DNA of 64,000 nt from UBA9676 sp963730065 (GTDB taxonomy: Bacteria; Actinomycetota; Actinomycetes; Streptosporangiales; Streptosporangiaceae): NCBI GenBank assembly GCA_963730065.1, contig CAVSQL010000017.1:62001-126000 (forward strand), written 5' to 3'. Each line of letters starts with the position of its first letter. Position 1 is the stretch's first letter. A program made the translations under genes and the position numbers. Of this stretch, positions 1 through 9,346 are shown in pieces. The notes beneath the pieces were generated by a model. That model worked only from the letters and a program-made list of their open reading frames with translations, was not told the DNA's origin and searched no databases.

Positions 1-392
1 TGGCTAACGTCGTACTGGGATCGGTGCGCCGCGATCAGGAAGGCATCGCCTCCGGCGCGAACAACGCGATCCGCGAGCTGGGCGGGGTGCTCGGGATCGC
101 CGTGCTCGGCGCGGTGTTCTCGGCCCGTGGCGGCTACACGAGCGGAGCCGCCTTCGTCTCCGGCCTGTCCGCCGCGGTCTGGGTCGGCGCGGCGGCAGTG
201 GCAGCGGCGGCGGCCGCCGCCCTGTTCGTGCCGCGGCTGCGCCGGGCGGCCGCGCCGTCCACCACGACCCAGCAGACCACCACGACCCCGCCCACTGTCG
301 AGGTCCAGCCTGTCGCCACGGCCCAGCTGGCCGTCGCGGCCGAGCCCGTCACCTCGCGCGAGCCCGCCGCCGAACTGGACCCGGTCGGCTAA
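1..392 (+). CDS. MFS transporter, C-terminal part (5' partial)
   Basis: The reading frame is open from the window edge (codons in frame with position 3) to a TAA at 390-392. The visible protein contains a segment typical of the last helices of DHA2/EmrB-type drug exporters: a GIASGANNAIRELGG stretch followed by a hydrophobic helix (GIAVLGAVF) and an Ala-rich final helix. The cytoplasmic tail is rich in Thr, Pro and Ala. Substrate cannot be judged. It converges on the SIS gene at 421. The start lies outside the window. Confidence 0.8.
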   Translation, partial: ANVVLGSVRRDQEGIASGANNAIRELGGVLGIAVLGAVFSARGGYTSGAAFVSGLSAAVWVGAAAVAAAAAAALFVPRLRRAAAPSTTTQQTTTTPPTVEVQPVATAQLAVAAEPVTSREPAAELDPVG

Positions 393-420
393 CCCCCGCG
401 CCCGCCCGGGGCTGGCCCGA

Positions 421-1425
421 TCATGGGGCCGCCCCGGGCGCCCCCATCTGCCACAGCGCGGGCGAGTCCCACGCGCCGGTGATGGCCACATCCGGATTCT
501 GGCCGCGCAGGCGGGCAAAACGCTCGGCCAGCAGCTGCAGCCGCACCGTCATGGGGATCTGCGCCAGCAGTGGAGGCAGCGGGCCGGAGCCTGCGGCCGG
601 CGCGATGTCCGCGGCCGCCAGCACGGCCACGGGCACCCGTTCCGTCTCGGCGGCGGAGCCGAGCGCCCCCGTGAGCCCGTCGGGGTCCGCCGCCGGCTCC
701 AGCACCACCAGCCCGTCCGCCGCGGTCAGCGGGACCGCGCCGCCGTGCATCAGCCGGTCGGTGTCGAAGCCCTCGGCGAGCATCCGGGCGCCTTCCCTGA
801 TCTTCAGCGCGCCCTCCCGGGCGGTGATCCCCCACGGCCCGCAGCCGACAATCGCCAGGCTGCGGGCGGGCACGGACACCTCCTCGATGCCGGGCTCGGC
901 GCACACGTGCCGGACGGCGGCGGCGGCCCGCGCCACCTGCTCAGCGGAGCCACCCGCCCACCCCAGTTCGTGGGCGAGCCGGGCCAGCACCGCCAGCGCG
1001 GCCGTGTAGCTCACGGTGTAGGTATGGGACTCGTCCGGGGCGACGGTCTCGATCGCCTCCGGCCAGGCGCGCCCGGTGCCGGTGATCGACACCACCGGGA
1101 CGCCGGCCGCCAGCGCGTCGGCCCGCGCCTTGGCCGCGTAAGCGGTCTCCCCGGTATGGCTGATCACCAGCAGCGCGTCCCCCTGCCGCGAGCCGGTACT
1201 CCACCGCGCCCAGGTGGCCGCCGGATACCAGCGCGCGTCCCGGCCGGCCGCGTCCAGCATCATGGCGCCGAGTTCGGCCGCGTGCTGGCTGGTGCCGGTG
1301 CCGACCAGGATGATGCGCGTGGCCCCGGCCAGGACCCCGGCGGGCTGGGCCAGGTCCAGCCCGGCCATCCGGTCCAGGGCGTCGCCCTGCTGGAGGATCA
1401 TGCGCAGCAGCGCCGTCTCGGCCAT
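421..1425 (-). CDS. SIS-domain sugar-phosphate isomerase/deglycase
   Basis: A 334-residue protein with two sugar isomerase (SIS) domains. The first holds GTGTSQH (residues 42-48) and SHTGETA (89-95), the phosphosugar-binding loops. The second holds EGALKIREG (204-212) and an HGG (227-229), as in the isomerase half of GlmS, AgaS and FrlB. There is no glutaminase domain, so it is not GlmS itself. The start at 1425 has a clear GGAGAAAGG ribosome site. A longer open frame upstream lacks one. It is the last gene of the leftward run starting at 5678. With the APC permease, kinase and GntR/UTRA regulator nearby, a deglycase acting on a phosphorylated amino-sugar or Amadori compound is a reasonable inference, not proven. 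Confidence 0.85.
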   Translation of the reverse strand: MAETALLRMILQQGDALDRMAGLDLAQPAGVLAGATRIILVGTGTSQHAAELGAMMLDAAGRDARWYPAATWARWSTGSRQGDALLVISHTGETAYAAKARADALAAGVPVVSITGTGRAWPEAIETVAPDESHTYTVSYTAALAVLARLAHELGWAGGSAEQVARAAAAVRHVCAEPGIEEVSVPARSLAIVGCGPWGITAREGALKIREGARMLAEGFDTDRLMHGGAVPLTAADGLVVLEPAADPDGLTGALGSAAETERVPVAVLAAADIAPAAGSGPLPPLLAQIPMTVRLQLLAERFARLRGQNPDVAITGAWDSPALWQMGAPGAAP

Positions 1426-1570
1426 GCTGGTCCTTTCTCCCTGCCTGGCAGCAGCGTAACCAGAAACCCCCGGCCGGCCCGGCAACCAAACGCCACGTCG
1501 CGCAGGCAACCGATGTGACCGGCAGGTCACAGCTGCGCCGACGGGCCGGCAACTAGGGGAAGCCCGGGCG

Positions 1571-2169
<599 letters not shown>

Positions 2170-2196
2170 GTCGGGCCTCCTGCCGCTTATCTGACG

Positions 2197-4671
2197 CTAC
2201 GTGCTGCCGCGGACCCGCGTGCCCGCCGGGTCGTAGGGGGGACGGAGGTGGACAGCGGCGGGATGGATGTCGCCGGCCACGTTGACCTGGTAGGAGCCTT
2301 CCCGCAGGTAGGCGGCGGTCACCACGTCGCCCTCGTGGTGGCGGACGTAGGCGAGCCCCACCGGCGCGCCCAGGGCCTCGCCCCAGGCGCCCGACATGAC
2401 CTGCCCCACCGGCTTGTCCCCGTCCCGCAGCACCAGCTCGCCGCCCCACATCATCGTGCCCGGCGCCGTGTCGGCCACCTCAAGGACCAGCGAAACGAGC
2501 TTGCGCCGCGGCCCCTCGGCCTTGGCCTTCTCGACTGCCTCGCGGCCCAGGAAGCTGATGTCGGTGCCGAGCTTGCAGGCGAACAGCAGGCCCGCCTCCA
2601 CCGGGTTGTAGTCGGGGGTCAGCTCCCGCCCGAAGGCCCGGTAGCCCTTTTCCAGCCGCATCGACTCGATGGCGTAGTAGCCGGCGTTGACCAGGCCGAA
2701 CGCGGCGCCCGCGGCGGCCAGGTCCTGGTAGACGCCGACCGCGAACTCGGCCGGGACGTACAGTTCCCAGCCGAGCTCGCCGACATAGGTGATCCGGGTC
2801 GCCCGCACCGTGAAGTACCCCAGCCCGATCTCCCGGCTGGTCCCGAACGGGAAACCCTCATCGGTGAAATCGGCGTCCGACAGCGAGGCCAGCAGGTCCC
2901 GCGACCTCGGCCCCATCACGCCGAAGACGGCGTACGCCGACGTCACGTCGGTCAGGGATGCGGGCAAGTTGGGCGGGATCCGCCTGGCGATGTGGTCCTT
3001 GTCGCGCTCGGTGGTGGCGGCGCTGCTGACCAGGAGGAACTCATCAGCCGAGAGCCGGGTGACGGTGAGGTCGGACTCGTAGGTGCCGCGCTCGTTAAGC
3101 ATCCCGGTGTACACCGTGCGCCCGGGCGGGACGGCCACGTCGGCGGTGCACAGCCACTGCAGGGCCTGCTCGCTGCCCGGTCCGTTGAGCACGTATTTGG
3201 AGAACGAGGTCTGGTCGAAGACGGCCACGCCGGCGCGGGTGGCGCGCTGCTCGGCGGCCACCCAGGGCAGCCAGTTCTGCGCGCCCCAGGAGTACTCGAT
3301 GACCGGCGCCTCGCCCGGCGGGGCGAAGAAGTTCGGCCGTTCCCAGCCCATCCGGCTGCCGAAACACGCGTTGGCCTCCGCCAGCAGGTGGTGCACGGGC
3401 GAGCGGCGGAACGGCCGGGCCGTGGCCAGCTCCCGGTTCGGCCACGGGATCGCGTAGTGCAGGCCCAGCACCTCCCCCACCCGGTCGCGCAGCCAGGCGT
3501 TGTTGCCGTTGAAGCGGGCGAACCGCCGGATGTCGTTGGCGAGCAGGTCCAGGCCCGGGTCGCCGGTGAGGATCCACTCGGCCAGCGCCTTGCCCGCCCC
3601 GCCCGCGGTGGCGATGCCCACCGAGTTGAAGCCGGCCCCGACGAAGAAGTTCTGGCACTCCGGCGCCTCGCCGAGGATGAACTGGTTGTCGGGGGTGAAG
3701 CTCTCCGGCCCGTTGTAGAACTTCTTGATGCCGGTGTGGCCGAGCACCGGGATGCGCAGCAACGCGTTGTCCATCAGGACCGAGAAGTGGTCCCAGTCCT
3801 CGGCCAGCAGCTGGAACTCGAAGGGGTGCGGGATGGCGTCGGGCGCGACCCACGGCTTGGCCTCCGGCTCGAACCCGCCCACGACCAGGCCGCCCACCTC
3901 CTCCTTGAAGTAGGTGTAGCCGTCCGGGTCGCGCAGCACCGGCAGATCGCGGTGGACCCCGTCGATCCGGTCGGTCACGACATAGAAGTGCTCGCAGGAA
4001 TGCAGCGGCACGGTCACCCCGCACCAGCCGCCCACCTGCTTGGCCCACTGGCCCGCGCAGTTGACCACGATCTCGGCCTCGACGTCGCCCGCGTCGGTGG
4101 CCACGCCCGCCACCGCGTTTCCCCCGGTCAGGATGCCGGTCACCCGGGTCCGCTCCCGGATGGTGGCGCCACCCGCCCGGGCCCCCTTGGCCAGCGCGTA
4201 GGTCAGGTCGGTCGGGTTGGCCTTGCCGTCATCGGGCAGCCAGATCGCGCCTTTGAGGTCATCGGCCGCCATGATCGGGTACCGCTCGCGGGCCTGCGCC
4301 GGGCTGATGATCTCGCAGTCCAGGCCGAAGGCCTCGGCCACGGCCGCGGTGCGGCGCAGCTGGACCATGCGGTCGGCGGTGCGGGCCACGATGATCCCGC
4401 CGCACCGGCGGAACCCCGTGGCCAGGCCGGTCTCCGCCTCCAGCCGGGCGTACAGCTCGGTGGAGTACTGCACCAGCCGGGTGCCGCTCTCCGAGGCGCG
4501 CAGCTGGCCGACCAGGCCGGCCGCGTGCCAGGTGGTCCCGCACGACAGCTGCCCCTGCTCCAGCAGCAGCACGTCGGTGCAGCCCATCGCGGTCAGGTGG
4601 TAGGCGACGCTGGCCCCGATCACGCCCCCGCCGATGATGACGACCCGGGCCCGGGCCGGCAGTGCTGGCAT
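2197..4671 (-). CDS. FAD-dependent sarcosine/dimethylglycine dehydrogenase-like protein (DAO + GcvT)
   Basis: An 824-residue two-part enzyme. The N-terminal half is a D-amino-acid-oxidase fold with a dinucleotide motif VVIIGGGVIGAS (about 10-21) and a GTTWHAAGL segment (about 45-53) whose His49 sits where dimethylglycine and sarcosine dehydrogenases attach FAD covalently. The C-terminal half matches the GcvT/aminomethyltransferase folate-binding fold, which in this family traps the released one-carbon unit as methylene-tetrahydrofolate. Length is normal for the family. ATG 4671 is preceded by AGGAGCGGC and lies 8 bp after the kinase stop, so the two are probably co-translated. Oxidative N-demethylation of an N-methylated amine is the expected reaction. 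The exact substrate is not visible. Confidence 0.88.
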   Translation of the reverse strand: MPALPARARVVIIGGGVIGASVAYHLTAMGCTDVLLLEQGQLSCGTTWHAAGLVGQLRASESGTRLVQYSTELYARLEAETGLATGFRRCGGIIVARTADRMVQLRRTAAVAEAFGLDCEIISPAQARERYPIMAADDLKGAIWLPDDGKANPTDLTYALAKGARAGGATIRERTRVTGILTGGNAVAGVATDAGDVEAEIVVNCAGQWAKQVGGWCGVTVPLHSCEHFYVVTDRIDGVHRDLPVLRDPDGYTYFKEEVGGLVVGGFEPEAKPWVAPDAIPHPFEFQLLAEDWDHFSVLMDNALLRIPVLGHTGIKKFYNGPESFTPDNQFILGEAPECQNFFVGAGFNSVGIATAGGAGKALAEWILTGDPGLDLLANDIRRFARFNGNNAWLRDRVGEVLGLHYAIPWPNRELATARPFRRSPVHHLLAEANACFGSRMGWERPNFFAPPGEAPVIEYSWGAQNWLPWVAAEQRATRAGVAVFDQTSFSKYVLNGPGSEQALQWLCTADVAVPPGRTVYTGMLNERGTYESDLTVTRLSADEFLLVSSAATTERDKDHIARRIPPNLPASLTDVTSAYAVFGVMGPRSRDLLASLSDADFTDEGFPFGTSREIGLGYFTVRATRITYVGELGWELYVPAEFAVGVYQDLAAAGAAFGLVNAGYYAIESMRLEKGYRAFGRELTPDYNPVEAGLLFACKLGTDISFLGREAVEKAKAEGPRRKLVSLVLEVADTAPGTMMWGGELVLRDGDKPVGQVMSGAWGEALGAPVGLAYVRHHEGDVVTAAYLREGSYQVNVAGDIHPAAVHLRPPYDPAGTRVRGST

Positions 4672-4679
4672 GCCGCTCC

Positions 4680-5678
4680 TCAGTCGTCGCGCGCCGCGTC
4701 GTCGAGCAGCCGGGGGAAATCGGGGCCGGTCAGGCCGGCCACGGCGCCCTCGTACCGCTCCATCGCCCAGGACCAGAAGTCGAACTCGATCGGGCTGGTG
4801 GCGGCCTGGATCGCGCCCCACAGCGTCCAGCCGTACTTGCCCACCATCCCGAGCAGCATCGCGCGGGCGATCTTGTTCCGCAGCGTCCGCCCGTAATAGG
4901 CGGTCACCAGGTCGGCCAGGGCGCCGGCGGACAGGCGGCACTCGCCCCAGATGTTGCCGAGCTCGAAGCAGGCGTCGTTGTTGCCCGCGTACTCGTAGTC
5001 GATCAGCCAGATCCGGCTGCCGTCGTCGATGAAGTTGGCCGCCAGCAGATCGTTGTTGCAGGGGACGGTCGGCTCCGCGCGCACGGCCAGCGCCCGGCGG
5101 GCGGCCTCCATCTGCGGCATCAGGCGGTCGTAGCCGGCCGGGACGCGGAAGCCGAGCTCGGCGGTCACCGCCGCGTACCGGCCCTGGATGACGAACATGT
5201 CGAAGTCGCCGGCGAACCTCGGGCCGGTGTGCAGCTGGCGGCAGGCCTGGGCGATCCGGGGGATGTTGGCGGGCGCCTGGACGTCGGAGTTGCCGAACGT
5301 GCGCCCCTCGATGAACCGCAGGACCAGCAGGTTGTCGGCGGGGTGGTAGGCCACGACCGGGGCGCCGACACCCGCCTGCGCGGCGGCCACCGAGTTCCGG
5401 AACTCGTGGTCGCGGTTGATGGCCAGGAAGTCGCCCCCGCCGGACCAGACCCGCGCGACGAAGGCGCCGTCGCCGGTGGTCACCTTGTAGTTGCGGTTGG
5501 TCAGGCCGCCGGGCAGCTCGGTGACCGTCCGCGGCTGGCCGGCGAGCTCCGGCACGCGGTCCAGCCGGTCGGCCAGGCCGTCCCCCGGCGGGCCCGCTGG
5601 GTCCGCCGGGGCCGGAGCCGGGCGGTCTTGCCCGGCGAGCAGGCCGCCCTGGTGAGCGTCCCCGAGTTCACCGGCCAT
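4680..5678 (-). CDS. APH/choline-kinase-family phosphotransferase
   Basis: A 332-residue kinase of the APH/choline kinase fold. The catalytic loop reads PCNNDLLAANF (206-216) with the catalytic Asp210, followed by the metal-binding IDYEYAG (227-232). The usual loop His is an Asn here. The GGLTNRNYKV segment (58-66) resembles the nucleotide loop of choline/ethanolamine kinases. ATG 5678 has a strong GGAGGAGGG site; the upstream in-frame ATG at 5750 does not. It is the first gene of the leftward run and faces the permease across a region with two regulator sites. It could phosphorylate choline, ethanolamine or a fructosamine-like compound. Sequence alone does not decide. Confidence 0.85.
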   Translation of the reverse strand: MAGELGDAHQGGLLAGQDRPAPAPADPAGPPGDGLADRLDRVPELAGQPRTVTELPGGLTNRNYKVTTGDGAFVARVWSGGGDFLAINRDHEFRNSVAAAQAGVGAPVVAYHPADNLLVLRFIEGRTFGNSDVQAPANIPRIAQACRQLHTGPRFAGDFDMFVIQGRYAAVTAELGFRVPAGYDRLMPQMEAARRALAVRAEPTVPCNNDLLAANFIDDGSRIWLIDYEYAGNNDACFELGNIWGECRLSAGALADLVTAYYGRTLRNKIARAMLLGMVGKYGWTLWGAIQAATSPIEFDFWSWAMERYEGAVAGLTGPDFPRLLDDAARDD

Positions 5679-5755
5679 CGCCGACCCTCCTCCGCCCGCT
5701 CGCGGCCCGGGCTGCACCGGCTGCTGAGACGCAGCGTAAATGCCGGGCATCTAAA

Positions 5756-5765
5756 GGTCTAGACA
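5756..5765. promoter_or_regulatory. GntR/HutC-type operator, site 1
   Basis: GGTCTAGACA, containing the perfect palindrome GTCTAGAC. This core matches operators of the HutC branch of GntR regulators, for example the DasR site with GGTCTAGACC. It lies 78 bp upstream of the kinase start, and an identical 10-mer lies 85 bp away. The likely ligand is the GntR/UTRA protein encoded at 7535. Confidence 0.7.
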
Positions 5766-5840
5766 AAACCAGCCGCAATGTGCCGGATGCTCCGGTATGT
5801 GCGCAGCACCGCGTGGGGGTCTGGAACAGGCCCGCAAAAG

Positions 5841-5850
5841 GGTCTAGACA
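5841..5850. promoter_or_regulatory. GntR/HutC-type operator, site 2
   Basis: Second GGTCTAGACA, identical to the copy at 5756. Its centre is 85 bp (about eight helical turns) from the first, a spacing that would place two bound dimers on the same DNA face. It lies about 100 bp upstream of the permease start. The pair is well placed to control both divergent transcripts. Confidence 0.7.
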
Positions 5851-5948
5851 GTTAGGTGACAGCGACCATACGCTACGCCTCAATCTGCGCCGTCATTCAG
5901 CGGCCCCGTCAGGTGCGGTCCGGGCCGCACAAGGGGAGGACCGGAACC

Positions 5949-7523
5949 ATGAGCGCTGAACAACACGCCACCTCCGACCAGACCGACTCCGCCGATCTCG
6001 CGCAGTTCGGCTACCAGCAGGAGCTGAAGCGCCAGCTCGGCCTGGGCAGCTCGTTCGCGGTCGCGTTCAGCTACATCTCGCCGTTGACCGGCATCTTCAC
6101 CCTGTTCGCGCTGGGCCTGACCACGCTGGGCGGGGTGTTCATCTGGACCTGGCCGGTCGTGGCGCTCGGCCAGTTCATCATCGCGCTGAACTTCGCCGAG
6201 GTCACCAGCCACTACCCGATCGCCGGCTCGGTCTTCCAGTGGACCAAGTACCTGGCCCGCCGGGGTTACGCCTGGTTCAACGGCTGGATCTACCTGTTCG
6301 CCGGCATCCTGACGGTGACCGCGGTGGTGGCGACCATCCCGCTCGCGCTGATCCCGGCGATCGACGGGCTGCCGAGCCTGGTGGGCGCGAAGGAGTGGAC
6401 CATCCAGGGGACCCTGGGCACCAGCCTGGTCGTCGCGCTGATCACGCTCGTGGTCATCACCGTGCTGAACATCTACGGCGTCAGGCTGGTCGCCATCGTC
6501 AACAACACCGGTGTGATCTTCGAGATTCTCGGCATGTTCGTGTTCGCGCTGATCCTGGCCATCTTCCATAACCACCAGGGGGTGCACGTCATCACCAACA
6601 GCGCCGGGCTGCCGGTGACCGGGTCCACCTTCCTGGCCGGCATGTTCATGAGCCTGTTCGTCATCTACGGCTTCGACACCGCCTCCACCCTCTCCGAGGA
6701 GACGCGCGACCCGCGCCGGGCCGCCCCCAAGGCCGTGCTCTACGCGGTGATCGGCGCGTTCATCATCGGCGGGGTCTTCCTGCTCGGCACGCTGATGGCC
6801 ATCCCCAACCTGCATACCGCGATCAAGAACGCCTGGGGGCCGGCGCAGATCATCGAGGCCAACTTCTCGCCCGCCTTCGCCACCGTCTACCTGCTGGTGG
6901 TCTCCTCCGCGATCTTCGTCTGCTGCTTGTCGATCATGGCCTCGACGATCCGGCTCTGCTTCGGCATGTCCCGCGACAACCAGCTGCCTTTCTCCAAGCC
7001 ACTGGCCAAGGTGTCACCCAGCCTGCACACGCCGGTGTGGACCTGCGTGACGATCGCCGTGCTGGCCGCGGTCCCGTTCATCCAGTTCTCGGGAGCCGGG
7101 ATCATCGCCATCGCCGCGACCGCGATGATCTACTTCGCCTACTTCCTCGGCAACATGGCCATCCTGCGGGCCAGGCTCAAGGGCTGGCCGAAGACGGCCG
7201 CGCCGTTCCGGCTCGGCCGGTGGGGGCTGCTGGTCAACATCCTCGGGCTGATCTACGGCGGCGCGATGCTGATCAACTTCGCCTGGCCGAGGATCGCCAG
7301 CAACCCGAAGCCCAACCAGACGGCGCCCCCGGCCCAGCTCGACTTCCACATCGGGTTCCTCAACAACATCCCGATCCTGTGGACCGTGTTCGTCGTGCTC
7401 GCGGTTATCGGGCTGATCTACTACTACTTCGTCGGGCGGAGAAAGGAATTCGCGCCGATAGTGGCGCCGGCCGCGGACGACGCGCCGCTGGTGACCGAGA
7501 CCGGGACCGCGAAGGAAGGGTGA
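5949..7523 (+). CDS. APC-superfamily amino acid/amine permease
   Basis: A 524-residue integral membrane protein with about 12 hydrophobic helices, beginning with the family-typical LGLGSSFAVAFSYISPLTGIF (helix 1). It also carries ALNFAEVTSHYPIAGSVFQW and, later, YGFDTASTLSEETRDPRRAAPKA, which are hallmarks of APC amino acid permeases. ATG 5949 follows GGGGAGGA. The in-frame ATG at 5856 lies close to an operator and has no ribosome site. A regulator follows 11 bp downstream. Given the neighbours it probably imports the substrate of the divergent kinase/dehydrogenase genes, such as choline, a methylated amino acid or a fructosyl-amino acid. Confidence 0.88.
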   Translation: MSAEQHATSDQTDSADLAQFGYQQELKRQLGLGSSFAVAFSYISPLTGIFTLFALGLTTLGGVFIWTWPVVALGQFIIALNFAEVTSHYPIAGSVFQWTKYLARRGYAWFNGWIYLFAGILTVTAVVATIPLALIPAIDGLPSLVGAKEWTIQGTLGTSLVVALITLVVITVLNIYGVRLVAIVNNTGVIFEILGMFVFALILAIFHNHQGVHVITNSAGLPVTGSTFLAGMFMSLFVIYGFDTASTLSEETRDPRRAAPKAVLYAVIGAFIIGGVFLLGTLMAIPNLHTAIKNAWGPAQIIEANFSPAFATVYLLVVSSAIFVCCLSIMASTIRLCFGMSRDNQLPFSKPLAKVSPSLHTPVWTCVTIAVLAAVPFIQFSGAGIIAIAATAMIYFAYFLGNMAILRARLKGWPKTAAPFRLGRWGLLVNILGLIYGGAMLINFAWPRIASNPKPNQTAPPAQLDFHIGFLNNIPILWTVFVVLAVIGLIYYYFVGRRKEFAPIVAPAADDAPLVTETGTAKEG

Positions 7524-7534
7524 CCGGCTGACCG

Positions 7535-8398
7535 ATGCCGCTGACGCCGAGACCGCGCACGGCGCGGCGAGTGCCGCAGATCCGCGCTGCGCGGCGAGTG
7601 CCGCAGATCCGCACAGCCCGGGTGGCGCCGGAGATCCTGGGCCCGGCGCCACCGGAGATCCTGCGGGGATCGGGTGCCACCGTGTACGGCCAGATCGAGG
7701 ACTGGCTGGCCGAGGCGATCGAGGCCGGGCGGCTCGCCCCGGGTGACCGGATGCCGACCGAGCACGACCTGGCCGCCTGGTTCGGGGTGAGCCGGATGAC
7801 CCTGCGCCAGGCCCTGGCCAAGCTGGCCCGGCGCGGGCTGGTGACCCGGGCCGTGGGCCGCCGGGGCGGCACCTTCGTGGCCGAGCGCAAGCTGGAGCAG
7901 GACCGCACCACCCTGGCCGGGTTCTCCGAGCAGTTGCGGCGGCACGGGATGCAGCCGGGGGCGCGCGTGCTGTTCGCGACGCAGCGGCCCGCCGGGCCGG
8001 TGTCGGCCGCCGCGCTCGGGCTGCGGGAGGGCGACCCGGTGCACGAGGTGCGGCGGGTCCGGCTGGGCGACGGCCGCCCGATCGTGCTGGAGCAGTCGCT
8101 GTTCCCGGCGGCGATGTTTCCCGGGCTGCTCCAGTGCCGCCTCGACGGGTCACTCTACGAACTGCTGGAAACCCGGTACGGCCAGCGGCCGCACCGGGCG
8201 CGGGAGAGCCTGGAACCGGTCACCGCCGGGGTCAGGGAGGCCGAGGCGCTGGAGATAGCCGAAGGCGCGCCGCTGATGCTGGTCGAGCGGGTCGCCTACG
8301 ACCAGACCGGGCAGCCGGTCGAGTTCGCCCGCGACCTGTTCCGCGGTGACCGCACCCGGATCGTCATGTGGACCTCGGAGCTGGCGGGCGTGTTCTGA
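7535..8398 (+). CDS. GntR-family regulator with UTRA effector domain
   Basis: 287 residues. A winged helix-turn-helix at about 48-115 carries the GntR signature GDRMPTEHDLAAWFGVSRMT and LRQALAKLARRGLV. It is followed by a UTRA effector-binding domain (about 125-285). The UTRA fold in HutC, DasR and FrlR binds small amine or sugar-phosphate effectors. It is the second gene of the permease transcript and the obvious binder of the two GGTCTAGACA operators. The first 45 residues are unusual: Arg/Pro-rich with a 27-bp tandem repeat (ARRVPQIR twice, DNA 7564-7612). The true start may therefore lie further downstream. Confidence 0.85.
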   Translation: MPLTPRPRTARRVPQIRAARRVPQIRTARVAPEILGPAPPEILRGSGATVYGQIEDWLAEAIEAGRLAPGDRMPTEHDLAAWFGVSRMTLRQALAKLARRGLVTRAVGRRGGTFVAERKLEQDRTTLAGFSEQLRRHGMQPGARVLFATQRPAGPVSAAALGLREGDPVHEVRRVRLGDGRPIVLEQSLFPAAMFPGLLQCRLDGSLYELLETRYGQRPHRARESLEPVTAGVREAEALEIAEGAPLMLVERVAYDQTGQPVEFARDLFRGDRTRIVMWTSELAGVF

Positions 8399-8431
8399 CC
8401 CGGTGGCCCGTTCTGCGACCCCCGCTCTGGC

Positions 8432-8869
8432 TCAGCCGGACACCTTCATCTCGTACCACAGCCCGCCGTTCAGGTTCAGCTTGTTGCCCTTGGCCTCGCC
8501 GGGGGCGGTGTCGGCGACGTAGGTGTACAGCGGATGGCCGTTGTAGGTGGCCTGCAGCGTGCCGTCCGAGCGCTTGATGGTGCCCACCGTGCCGGCGATG
8601 CCGGAGCTCAAGGTCACCGGTCCTTTGACCGGTGGCCAGTAGGCGGCGCAGCTGCCGTTGCAGACCGACTTGGTGCGGGTATCCGGGGCGAACCAGTACA
8701 GGGCGAAGCCCTTGGCGTTGGTCAGCACCGTCGCGCCCCCGATCGTGGCCGTCTTCAGGCCGCCGCTGGCCGAAACGGGGCTGCCGCCACCCGCCGCCGC
8801 CACCGAGCCGCCGAGAACGACCAGGGCCAGCACCGAAACGCCGGTGACCAGCAATCCTGCCCCCGGCAC
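8432..8869 (-). CDS. COG4315 repeat domain (C-terminal part of a frameshifted membrane protein)
   Basis: About 145 residues: one hydrophobic helix (LLVTGVSVLALVVLGGSV) followed by an extracellular COG4315 domain with the two family motifs LYWFAPDT and LYTYVADT, and a CNGSC pair. The frame begins with a GTG at 8869 that lacks a ribosome site, while the four-helix protein upstream (8755-9315) overlaps it in another frame. Restoring one base near 8870-8940 would join them into one protein with five helices and an external domain. I therefore read this as the C-terminal half of a single gene. Confidence 0.65.
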   Translation of the reverse strand: MPGAGLLVTGVSVLALVVLGGSVAAAGGGSPVSASGGLKTATIGGATVLTNAKGFALYWFAPDTRTKSVCNGSCAAYWPPVKGPVTLSSGIAGTVGTIKRSDGTLQATYNGHPLYTYVADTAPGEAKGNKLNLNGGLWYEMKVSG

Positions 8870-9315
8870 GCCGGCCGGAGCCGGCCGCTGATCCCGCTGC
8901 CGGCACCGGCCTGATGCCGGCCCCGCATGCCCGGCGATGGTGCCAGCGCCAGCATGCCCAGCGCCGCCGCGGCGGCAATCTCAAGCACGCCCGCCACGAT
9001 GCCCGCGGTGGTGCGCACCTCCTTGAACCCGAACAGGCCGAACCACAGCGACAGCAGGTAGCCGCCCAGGGTGGCGAGGGCGAAGCCGGCCCCGGCCGCC
9101 GCGGCCAGCCGGTGGCCGGTGGCCAGCACGGCCAGGCCGAGGGCGAACCCGGTGATCACCTGAAGGAGGAACAGCCAGCCGATCGTCGGGATGTTGCGGA
9201 AGCCGGTCAGGTACAGGTCGAGATGAACCGCCGCGGTCGCGATCAGCAGCCCGCCCCCGGCTATGCGCAGCGCGAGCCGCGGCCAGCCCGCTACTGGCCG
9301 CGGCTCGCTGGGCAT
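8755..9315 (-). CDS. Four-helix membrane protein, N-terminal half of frameshifted gene
   Basis: From ATG 9315 (MPSEPRP) the protein has about four hydrophobic segments (LALRIAGGGLLIATAAVHL; IGWLFLLQVITGFALGLAVLA; FALATLGGYLLSLWFGL; TAGIVAGVLEIAAAAALGMLAL). After the fourth helix the frame turns into Arg/Cys/Trp-rich sequence typical of out-of-frame GC-rich DNA and stops at 8755. The good coding signal continues in the frame of the 8432-8869 domain. The shift is equivalent to one missing base. Function unknown. The neighbouring COG4315 lipoprotein suggests a shared extracytoplasmic role. Confidence 0.6.
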   Translation of the reverse strand: MPSEPRPVAGWPRLALRIAGGGLLIATAAVHLDLYLTGFRNIPTIGWLFLLQVITGFALGLAVLATGHRLAAAAGAGFALATLGGYLLSLWFGLFGFKEVRTTAGIVAGVLEIAAAAALGMLALAPSPGMRGRHQAGAGSGISGRLRPACRGQDCWSPAFRCWPWSFSAARWRRRVAAAPFRPAAA

Positions 9316-9346
9316 GTCCCCGTCCTCAGGCAGATGTCGGAGCTGA

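Noticed and set aside
2248..4896. 882-codon open frame on the + strand over the FAD/GcvT gene
   Set aside because: It is the antisense shadow of a gene with full family motifs and its protein is Arg/Gly/His-rich without recognisable domains.
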